Source of the DNA: Sulfurovum sp.
GTDB lineage: Bacteria > Campylobacterota > Campylobacteria > Campylobacterales > Sulfurovaceae
Direction of reading: 5' to 3'
DNA: 5,060 nt
Assembly (NCBI GenBank): GCA_027046415.1
Contig: JALTYW010000045.1
Coordinates: 1 to 5,060 of the forward strand
In this document: positions 1-4,349 of the stretch, piece after piece
Layout: the number at the start of each line of letters is the position of its first letter
How positions within the stretch are numbered: the first letter of the stretch is position 1
The notes under the pieces: model-generated
The model's database searches: none
Told to the model about the DNA's origin: nothing
What the model saw: only the letters and a program-made list of their open reading frames with translations
Position numbers and translations under genes: made by a program

Positions 1-49
1 ATTTGTTTATTTCTTATTTTTTGTTTATTTACTTTATTGTTTTTTTGTA
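1..49. other. T-rich non-coding stretch with a short direct repeat
   Basis: This is low-complexity DNA dominated by T on the plus strand. The 11-mer TTTGTTTATTT occurs at 2-12 and again at 20-30. No plausible coding frame or ribosome-binding site is visible. It lies beyond the hairpin that follows the minus-strand lipoprotein gene, so a read-through transcript of that gene would be A-rich here. It may be upstream DNA of a gene outside the window, but nothing in view decides this. Confidence 0.4.
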
Positions 50-79
50 TGTATTCCACATCCGAAGATCTGGAATACA
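50..79 (-). terminator. Hairpin with UUCG loop downstream of the lipoprotein gene
   Basis: The arms TGTATTCCA (50-58) and TGGAATACA (71-79) are perfect 9-bp inverted repeats. After one mismatch (59/70), three more pairs (60-62 with 67-69) close a four-base loop at 63-66. Read on the minus strand the loop is C(UUCG)G, the very stable tetraloop, so the element is probably meant to fold in minus-strand RNA. It begins 15 bases after the lipoprotein stop codon. The minus strand beyond it is A-rich and has no U-tract, so it is not a textbook intrinsic terminator. It may act as a 3'-end stabiliser or a pause hairpin. Confidence 0.55.
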
Positions 80-94
80 GTTATTGTCGTCTTA

Positions 95-418
95 CTACTC
101 ACACGTAATAGTAATATTGTTAAATGTGATCGTCTGTGCACTCAAGCCGTCACTGTATATTCGTCCGTTTTCACATCTATAGGTCTGCACTTCCCCATTG
201 TTATAAGACGGAATACTGTAGGTGCACTCTCCTCCCTCCGGTACCAAAACCGTATCACCACTTGTTTTGCACGTCGTGTCGTTGGCTTGTGCCTGTGTTT
301 CTGCTGGCTCAGATGGTGCTGCAGATGATACAGGCGATGACGAATCGCTACCACCACATCCATTTGTCAAAAGTGAAAATGCAACTATCGTAGATGACAG
401 AACCAATCTTTTTTTCAT
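95..418 (-). CDS. Small putative lipoprotein with four-cysteine C-terminal domain, function unknown
   Basis: The product has 107 residues. It starts with a basic, then hydrophobic, signal peptide (MKKRLVLSST, continuing to about residue 20) ending in LLTNGC. Cys21 is therefore the likely lipidated residue, although the lipobox is imperfect because Thr sits at -3. The mature protein begins GGSDSSS, as in many envelope lipoproteins, followed by a Ser/Ala/Pro/Glu/Gln linker to about residue 48. A compact domain of about 60 residues follows, with Cys50, Cys65, Cys82 and Cys106; Cys106 is the penultimate residue. Four cysteines would allow two disulfides in the periplasm or on the cell surface. 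The ATG at 418 is chosen because AAGGAG (425-430 on the minus strand) lies six bases upstream and because it begins the signal peptide; the frame stays open further upstream without such support. It appears monocistronic and ends in a strong hairpin. I do not recognise the family. Confidence 0.8.
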   Translation of the reverse strand: MKKRLVLSSTIVAFSLLTNGCGGSDSSSPVSSAAPSEPAETQAQANDTTCKTSGDTVLVPEGGECTYSIPSYNNGEVQTYRCENGRIYSDGLSAQTITFNNITITCE

Positions 419-424
419 GTTAGT

Positions 425-430
425 CTCCTT
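425..430 (-). promoter_or_regulatory. Ribosome-binding site fixing the lipoprotein start
   Basis: The minus strand reads AAGGAG six bases before the ATG at 418. This supports that start over a GTG at 469 in the same frame, which would also place 17 extra residues ahead of the signal peptide. Confidence 0.8.
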
Positions 431-596
431 GGAAAATAGTAAAATCAAAGTGTACCCTACTGGCAACACTATATATTAAAATAAATCACACTTTTTTATA
501 ACAGTTAACTCAATGTTACCGATTGTAAATTTTCCATCTCACTACATTGCTTTGCCAAATCTTTCCCCTCTTTCCTTCTTTTGTGCTCCAAAACGC

Positions 597-602
597 TATA
601 AT
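597..602 (+). promoter_or_regulatory. -10 element (TATAAT) of the TRAP binding-protein gene
   Basis: A perfect TATAAT is preceded by CGC, giving the GCTATAAT core shared with other promoters here. Transcription would start near 609, leaving a leader of about 20 bases. No good -35 is visible at the right spacing; only a T-rich tract lies upstream, as is usual for the housekeeping promoters of Campylobacterota. Confidence 0.65.
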
Positions 603-627
603 AATTCCAAAAAAAGAGGCTGTTTGT

Positions 628-1725
628 ATGAAACGCAGAGATTTTCTCACAACCACTGCTGTTGGTGCCGGTGCTTTGGCACTGAGCGGATGCCACCGTG
701 CCGACAAAGAGGGCGGCTTGGGTACTGTCCACATCAACCGCGGTAAAAAAATCACGCTCAAACTCGCTACCTCATGGCCTGCACACTTCCCCATCATGGG
801 TACGGGGGTGGATACCTTTGCCAAACGGTGTGCAGAGCTTAGCGGCGGTACACTCGAGATCAAAGTCTTCGCCAAGAACATTCTTGTCCCTGCCATGCAG
901 GTGTTTGATGCCTGTTCCGCTTCGCAAATCGATGCGTTTCATTCCGGTGTCTACTACTGGAAAGGCAAAAACCCCGCGTTCAGCATCTTTGGCGGCATGC
1001 CCCTTGGGATGCTCAGCGAAGAGATGATCACATGGTTCAAGTTTGGCGGCGGGTATGAGCTCTGGCGGGAACTCTACGGCAAATTCAACCTCTATCCGCT
1101 CATTGGCGGTACCACCGGTCCTCAGATGGGTGGCTGGTTCAAAAAAGAGATCAACTCCCTTGCCGACCTCAAAGGACTCAAGATGCGCATCCCCGGTCTT
1201 GGCGGAGAGGTTATGAAAAAGCTGGGGGTCAATCCTGTGCTGCTGCCCGCAGGTGAGATATACACAGCCCTTGAGCGCGGCACCATTGACGCGACAGAGT
1301 GGGTTGGCCCTGCCCTTGACAGCATGATGGGCTTTGCCAAAGCGGCACCGTACTACTACACCGGGTGGCATGAGCCCGGTTCCATCCTTGAACTGACATT
1401 CAACAAAGCAAGATGGGAGAAGCTCAGCAGCGAACACCGTGCCATCATCACCGCTGTAAGCGAAGAGATGAGCGCGACAATGCTGCAGGAGTTCCGCTAC
1501 CAAAATGCCAAAGCCCTGCAGCAGCTCCCCAAACAGGTGCAAATCAAAAGTTTTCCGCCAGAATTTTTCGCTGCGGCAAAAAAAGCGCTTGAGGAGGTGC
1601 TTCAGGAGCAAAGTGCGCAGAGTGCCGATTTCAGACGTGTACTAAAAAGCTATAATGACTTCTATGCACTCAACAAACCCTGGGATGACATCAGTACCAG
1701 ACACCTTTTGGAGATTAGAAACTAA
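628..1725 (+). CDS. TRAP transporter solute-binding protein, TakP-like (DctP family), Tat lipoprotein
   Basis: This 365-residue protein is the extracytoplasmic binding subunit of a TRAP transporter, which captures a small carboxylate and delivers it to a sodium-driven membrane permease. From memory, it resembles Rhodobacter TakP, which binds 2-oxoacids such as pyruvate, in the stretch around TTGPQMGGWF (162-171), LKMR (184-187), AGEIYTALERGTIDATEWVG (208-227) and APYYYTGW (240-247). In TakP the equivalents of Gln166, Glu224 and Trp225 bind the cation and ligand, and the arginine at 187 pairs with the carboxylate; all are present here. The N-terminus carries RRDFL (3-7), a twin-arginine signal, followed by a hydrophobic stretch and LSGC with Cys22, a plausible lipobox. 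The ATG at 628 is chosen because it opens this signal and AAGAGG (614-619) lies eight bases upstream. No DctQ/DctM membrane genes lie on either side. The ligand is inferred from similarity only. Confidence 0.9.
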   Translation: MKRRDFLTTTAVGAGALALSGCHRADKEGGLGTVHINRGKKITLKLATSWPAHFPIMGTGVDTFAKRCAELSGGTLEIKVFAKNILVPAMQVFDACSASQIDAFHSGVYYWKGKNPAFSIFGGMPLGMLSEEMITWFKFGGGYELWRELYGKFNLYPLIGGTTGPQMGGWFKKEINSLADLKGLKMRIPGLGGEVMKKLGVNPVLLPAGEIYTALERGTIDATEWVGPALDSMMGFAKAAPYYYTGWHEPGSILELTFNKARWEKLSSEHRAIITAVSEEMSATMLQEFRYQNAKALQQLPKQVQIKSFPPEFFAAAKKALEEVLQEQSAQSADFRRVLKSYNDFYALNKPWDDISTRHLLEIRN

Positions 1726-1731
1726 AGGGGA

Positions 1732-3003
1732 TCACTCAGCGTGGTCAACCACAGTAACATCAACACGTCGCGTGCCGCTTTTGATCGTAAAGTCGCCGCT
1801 CTTTTTGTCATAGACCCTTACCCGCAATGTGTTGTGGTCGATAAATGAAACATCGACATCTTCAGGAAAAAGCACATTTTTAAGCAGATCATGCCCGTTT
1901 TTGGGTACAAAATAGAGCTGATAGCTTTTGCCTCTTTGCAACCTCACCTTAGCATGCTCTTTGGTAATGCGCAACAACGTCTCCTCCGGCTTGCGTGTAC
2001 GAAAAGTCCACTCTTTCATAACCTCTCTTCCCTTGTGTAGATACACAATCTGCGCACGGTAAAGCGTGTCATAGGCAAGTCGTTCAAGAGGAAACAGTGC
2101 AAACTGAAGCCCGTTGAGTCTTCCATGCGGATCACTCTTTTTACTTAAAACACGTTTATAGACAACCTCTTTCCCTCCCTCTTCAAAGAGCCGGAAACTT
2201 TGCAGTGTTACATGGTCAAAAAAATGGTCGTTGAACGCTACAGTGATAGGAAAGCCTGAGACCTCAAAATCCGGCAGCGGATCAGGCACCTCTTCATAAA
2301 ATACCGGTGGCACGTTCTCCTGTCCGTCATACGGGTAGAAGATAACCTTGGGGTTGAGCCACTTGATATCTTTTTTGGCTTTGAGAAAACGTTTGTAGGG
2401 TAAAGGATGTTTTAGGTTGCGGCATACACCATTGATATACTTTCCCGATCCGCTGAAGACTTTCATACGGCAGAGCCGATCTAACTGTGAATTGCCCATA
2501 TCGTAAACAAACGCGCTGTTTTTCGCATTGGATCTCTCCTGTGCAACACCGATACCCATCTCATCGATCCCTTCATCCAAAAAAGCGAACCGGTGGTAAA
2601 TGGCAGCAAAGAGTCCTGTTACCGAACTCTCGGCATCATAGTTCTTCGTTGAGAGGTTTTCAAGTACCATACGTGAAAAGTAGCCTGCGTGTATTGCCCT
2701 TTCAGTAGGGTTTTTACCGGTAAACCCGGGCAAACCTTCTATTTCACTGTGTGAAGAAGCATGGTTGCGTACCAAGTAGTCTGCATGTGCCTGCGCCGCT
2801 TTTGCCAACACATCACTGCTGTCAAGGGTATTCATCCCCAAAGCTTCACGTATCTCGTTGACCTTGGCAAACGCTTCGCTCTTCTCATAGGCTATATCCA
2901 TCGGCGGATGTACACGTACTGTCACTTTTTTATCGGATGAGAACCATCCTCCATAGAGGAGACTCATATAAACGATTAACCACACAAACACCATTCGCAT
3001 CAT
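1732..3003 (-). CDS. Exported CAP/SCP-domain protein with conserved C-terminal region
   Basis: The product has 423 residues. A hydrophobic signal peptide (about residues 3-18, ending near YGGWFSS) is followed by a CAP domain (cysteine-rich secretory/antigen 5/PR-1 superfamily) at about 45-165. Visible hallmarks are NEIREALGMN, then SSHSE with His85 and Glu87, LENLS with Glu115, IYHRF with His137, and EMGIGVA. These fit the usual His/Glu pocket. Cys178 and Cys194 could form a disulfide just after the domain. A long second part (about 215-423) begins with a YPYDGQENVPP motif and a DPLP motif, and is predicted to be beta-rich, probably Ig-like. Bacterial CAP proteins are mostly of unknown activity and are often envelope-associated. 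The ATG at 3003 is chosen because GAAAGGG (3011-3017, minus strand) lies seven bases upstream; a GTG at 3033 is an unlikely alternative. It is convergent with the TRAP binding-protein gene, six bases apart. Confidence 0.85.
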   Translation of the reverse strand: MMRMVFVWLIVYMSLLYGGWFSSDKKVTVRVHPPMDIAYEKSEAFAKVNEIREALGMNTLDSSDVLAKAAQAHADYLVRNHASSHSEIEGLPGFTGKNPTERAIHAGYFSRMVLENLSTKNYDAESSVTGLFAAIYHRFAFLDEGIDEMGIGVAQERSNAKNSAFVYDMGNSQLDRLCRMKVFSGSGKYINGVCRNLKHPLPYKRFLKAKKDIKWLNPKVIFYPYDGQENVPPVFYEEVPDPLPDFEVSGFPITVAFNDHFFDHVTLQSFRLFEEGGKEVVYKRVLSKKSDPHGRLNGLQFALFPLERLAYDTLYRAQIVYLHKGREVMKEWTFRTRKPEETLLRITKEHAKVRLQRGKSYQLYFVPKNGHDLLKNVLFPEDVDVSFIDHNTLRVRVYDKKSGDFTIKSGTRRVDVTVVDHAE

Positions 3004-3010
3004 TATGCTG

Positions 3011-3017
3011 CCCTTTC
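3011..3017 (-). promoter_or_regulatory. Ribosome-binding site of the CAP-domain gene
   Basis: The minus strand reads GAAAGGG seven bases before the ATG at 3003. It supports that start rather than the in-frame GTG at 3033 or the second ATG at 3000. Confidence 0.55.
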
Positions 3018-3044
3018 TGTCAATATTTTGCACTGCCGGAAAAC

Positions 3045-3050
3045 ATTTTA
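3045..3050 (-). promoter_or_regulatory. -10 element (TAAAAT) of the CAP-domain gene
   Basis: The minus strand reads GGCTAAAATG, the same GCTAWAAT core found at three other promoters in the window. Transcription would start near 3038, giving a leader of about 35 bases. This would place the GTG at 3033 only a few bases from the 5' end with no room for a ribosome-binding site, again favouring the 3003 start. Confidence 0.55.
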
Positions 3051-3092
3051 GCCTATCACAACTGAATCATACTTCTCTTAAGCACAACTTTG

Positions 3093-3098
3093 TACAAT
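3093..3098 (+). promoter_or_regulatory. -10 element (TACAAT) of the DUF3144 gene
   Basis: TACAAT, one base from the consensus, is preceded by TTTG. It would start transcription near 3105 with a short leader of about 17 bases that just includes the ribosome-binding site AAAGGA (3107-3112). The divergent CAP-gene promoter lies about 45 bases to the left. Confidence 0.5.
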
Positions 3099-3121
3099 AG
3101 TGCAAAAAAGGATAACACCCC

Positions 3122-3448
3122 ATGTCTGAAACACTGCATACCCAGGAAAAACAGCTCGATGAGAAATTTTTTGAAAGAGCCGATGCACATATCGCTCTGG
3201 CAAACGGTCACATCAATCAACAGGTACAGCCCGGACTGGTAAGCAATTCACTTATGTTTGCAGCAGCACGTTTCAATGCATGGATCAGTGCTGCCGGATT
3301 TCAGAGCGGAGAAGAGATGCTATCAAAAAAGAAAGAACTGCTCGACTATTTTGTAGGACAGTACGCCTCTATGCTTGAAGAGAACCTTGAAGATTATGCT
3401 GCAAACTACGACCACTATATGGGGGTGGCTCAGCCAAAAGAGGATTGA
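3122..3448 (+). CDS. DUF3144 family protein, function unknown
   Basis: This 108-residue soluble protein has no signal peptide or membrane segment. The middle (about 16-60) fits the DUF3144 pattern: an acidic, aromatic start (DEKFFERADAHIALAN), then LMFAAARFNAW (44-54), the most recognisable stretch of the family. The rest is helical, with EEMLSKKKELLDYFVGQYAS (64-83), and an acidic, tyrosine-rich tail follows. The overall prediction is an alpha-helical bundle. No biochemical role is established for the family to my knowledge. The ATG at 3122 has AAAGGA (3107-3112) nine bases upstream and a -10 at 3093-3098. It is transcribed alone and converges with the small membrane-protein gene, stop codons five bases apart. 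The family assignment comes from memory of the motif and is fairly secure. Confidence 0.85.
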   Translation: MSETLHTQEKQLDEKFFERADAHIALANGHINQQVQPGLVSNSLMFAAARFNAWISAAGFQSGEEMLSKKKELLDYFVGQYASMLEENLEDYAANYDHYMGVAQPKED

Positions 3449-3451
3449 GCC
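3427..3451. terminator. Weak hairpin at the convergent gene ends
   Basis: GGCTCAG (3427-3433) and TTGAGCC (3445-3451) can pair over seven positions, including one G-U, around an 11-base loop. The right arm overlaps the DUF3144 stop codon and sits next to the stop of the opposing gene at 3454. There is no T-run on either side, so it would be at best a poor bidirectional terminator or an RNA 3'-end structure. Confidence 0.25.
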
Positions 3452-3453
3452 TT

Positions 3454-3756
3454 CTAACCGTACATACTTTTTGCAATCATCATCGAACCGAACATAAGTA
3501 TTGCCATCACGCCGAAAAAACGTCTGTAGAAACGGTTATTTACCAGTACAGAGACCAAAGTTCCACCCATCACCAGCAAGGCAAATATCCCATAGAGAAG
3601 AAAAAAGAGTACCACTGCATCCGAAGGTACATGTTTTGGTGACTCATCCGGTATCACAAAGATCTGCAGCCATACAGCTGCAATCCATAAAAAGACAAAT
3701 ACCGAAAAAAATGCACTCCAGAACAAAAACTGTATTTTGCCGCTACGAATGAGCAC
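3454..3756 (-). CDS. Small three-helix membrane protein, function unknown
   Basis: The product has 100 residues and is mostly hydrophobic. Three membrane segments are visible, at about 9-34 (long and rich in Phe and Trp), 47-73 and 78-97. The first loop is short and polar (PDESPKHVPSD, 36-46). A basic stretch, NNRFYRRF (73-80), joins helices two and three and probably faces the cytoplasm by the positive-inside rule. The start codon is GTG at 3756, supported by AAGGAG (3763-3768 on the minus strand) six bases upstream. It begins 21 bases after the stop of the 3778-4191 gene and is almost certainly co-transcribed with it, so the two may be functionally linked. I do not recognise a family and see no catalytic motif. 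Such short proteins often associate with larger membrane complexes, but that is only a general inference. Confidence 0.75.
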   Translation of the reverse strand: MLIRSGKIQFLFWSAFFSVFVFLWIAAVWLQIFVIPDESPKHVPSDAVVLFFLLYGIFALLVMGGTLVSVLVNNRFYRRFFGVMAILMFGSMMIAKSMYG

Positions 3757-3762
3757 CCTGTT

Positions 3763-3768
3763 CTCCTT
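3763..3768 (-). promoter_or_regulatory. Ribosome-binding site that supports a GTG start
   Basis: The minus strand reads AAGGAG six bases before GTG at 3756. This is the main reason to accept a GTG start for the small membrane protein; the next in-frame methionine lies deep inside the second membrane segment. Confidence 0.75.
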
Positions 3769-3777
3769 CTAAAAACT

Positions 3778-4191
3778 TTATCTCTCTTTTTCCATACGAA
3801 AAGGCTTGAAATAGATGCGCAGTGCACTTTCTGAAAGCATGATCTGCCCTGAAACAGGGTCCCACTTCACCAAACCTGTACGCTTCCCTCCGGAGGCATA
3901 GCGAAATGTATAGAGTGTCATTTGCTGTGGACCTTTCAAAATCTTTCCTATCGTCTCTTTCTCCACATAATAAACACGTTTTCCATCCGAGAGTTTATAA
4001 AAATCCTTCCCCTCGATATGATAAATGCGCTTCCCCAGGAACATCTTTTTAAAACGCTCCGTTCTTTTCTGTTCTTTGAGTCGTCTTGCATTTAACTCGG
4101 CAAAAATTCTACGCTTCTCTTCGGCATCAAATCGACTATTGCTGTCTCTATGCATGAATGTACCCTGCTCTTCATAATGCAGTTGGGACAT
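3778..4191 (-). CDS. Basic cytoplasmic protein of unknown function with a short internal repeat
   Basis: The product has 137 residues with no signal peptide or membrane helix. Residues about 20-52 form a highly charged predicted helix (FDAEEKRRIFAELNARRLKE at 21-40, then more Lys/Arg). The C-terminal half is predicted to be beta-rich. In it, GKRIYHIE (53-60) and GKRVYYVE (70-77) are an imperfect repeat, probably two equivalent strands, and LVKWDPVSGQIML (107-119) resembles a strand-turn-strand unit. The ATG at 4191 is chosen because AGGAGG (4198-4203 on the minus strand) lies six bases upstream and a TATAAT promoter sits just before it. The frame stays open to a TTG at 4233, but that would lie upstream of the expected transcript start. 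It is the first gene of a two-gene unit with the small membrane protein, 21 bases apart. The family is not recognised; nucleic-acid binding is conceivable from the charge but unsupported. Confidence 0.75.
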   Translation of the reverse strand: MSQLHYEEQGTFMHRDSNSRFDAEEKRRIFAELNARRLKEQKRTERFKKMFLGKRIYHIEGKDFYKLSDGKRVYYVEKETIGKILKGPQQMTLYTFRYASGGKRTGLVKWDPVSGQIMLSESALRIYFKPFRMEKER

Positions 4192-4197
4192 AGGAAG

Positions 4198-4203
4198 CCT
4201 CCT
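4198..4203 (-). promoter_or_regulatory. Strong ribosome-binding site fixing the 4191 start
   Basis: The minus strand reads AAAGGAGGC (4197-4205), a near-perfect Shine-Dalgarno sequence, with six bases between AGGAGG and the ATG at 4191. It rules in favour of the shorter, 137-residue protein. Confidence 0.85.
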
Positions 4204-4221
4204 TTTGTAATCACTTTCTTC

Positions 4222-4227
4222 ATTATA
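4222..4227 (-). promoter_or_regulatory. Extended -10 promoter (TGC-TATAAT) for the two-gene minus-strand unit
   Basis: The minus strand reads TGTGCTATAATG, a perfect TATAAT with an extended -10 TG. Transcription would begin near 4215, about 24 bases before the ATG at 4191 and just ahead of its ribosome-binding site. T-rich DNA lies upstream in place of a -35. Confidence 0.7.
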
Positions 4228-4272
4228 GCACAAAAATATTAGTAAATATGAGTTTATATAGCATTATATTAG
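4224..4272. repeat. Imperfect direct repeat TATAGCA-n-ATATTAG in the divergent promoter region
   Basis: TATAGCA followed by ATATTAG occurs at 4224-4242 (five bases between the blocks) and again at 4257-4272 (two bases between), starts 33 bases apart. On the minus strand each copy gives a TGCTATA core. The first is the probable promoter of the 4191 gene; the second reads TGC-TATATA and could be a weaker upstream promoter. Confidence 0.4.
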
Positions 4273-4300
4273 ACTAACCCATACCACAGCGCACTTTGGC

Positions 4301-4306
4301 TAAAAT
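4301..4306 (+). promoter_or_regulatory. -10 element (TAAAAT) of metG
   Basis: The plus strand reads TTTGGCTAAAATAT, again with the GCTAWAAT core. Transcription would start near 4313, leaving a leader of about 37 bases with the ribosome-binding site TAAGGA (4335-4340). No T-box-like or riboswitch structure could fit in so short a leader. Confidence 0.55.
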
Positions 4307-4349
4307 ATCTCCTATTAAAATAAACTCATTTGTTTAAGGAATCTTGCCT

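Larger units (their letters stand above)
419..627. other. Divergent intergenic region between lipoprotein and TRAP binding-protein genes
   Basis: This region of about 210 bases separates two genes transcribed away from each other. The right part holds the promoter of the binding-protein gene. The left part (about 430-500) is AT-rich and should hold the lipoprotein promoter; TATATA near 471-476 is the best -10 candidate, but it lacks the GCTAWAAT core seen at other promoters in the window. The centre carries TAACA (499-503) and TGTTA (514-518) as an inverted repeat, a possible operator. No convincing gene lies inside. Confidence 0.5.

Noticed and set aside
2..30. Start of a repeat array or CRISPR-like structure
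   Set aside because: There are only two copies of an 11-base T-rich word in low-complexity DNA, with no regular spacer pattern.
36..79. T-run plus hairpin as an intrinsic terminator
   Set aside because: The T-run lies before the hairpin on the plus strand and becomes an A-run after it on the minus strand, so neither strand has the hairpin-then-U order required. It is kept only as a structured 3' element.
547..627. Upstream extension of the TRAP binding protein from a TTG
   Set aside because: It would include the TATAAT promoter in the coding region and bury the twin-arginine signal behind 27 residues; the ATG at 628 has its own ribosome-binding site.
772..1611. Long open frame of 279 codons on the minus strand
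   Set aside because: It lies wholly inside the TRAP binding-protein gene, whose protein has clear family motifs. The minus-strand product has no recognisable features and no good ribosome-binding site; it is a side effect of codon use.
1741..1752. Inverted repeat GTGGTCAACCAC as a terminator for the TRAP binding-protein gene
   Set aside because: The stem is only four or five pairs, lies within the CAP coding end, and has no T-run after it. It is likely chance from the Val-Val-Asp-His codons.
4192..4233. Upstream extension of the 137-residue protein from a TTG
   Set aside because: It overlaps the TATAAT promoter and the strong ribosome-binding site, so the start at 4191 is far better supported.
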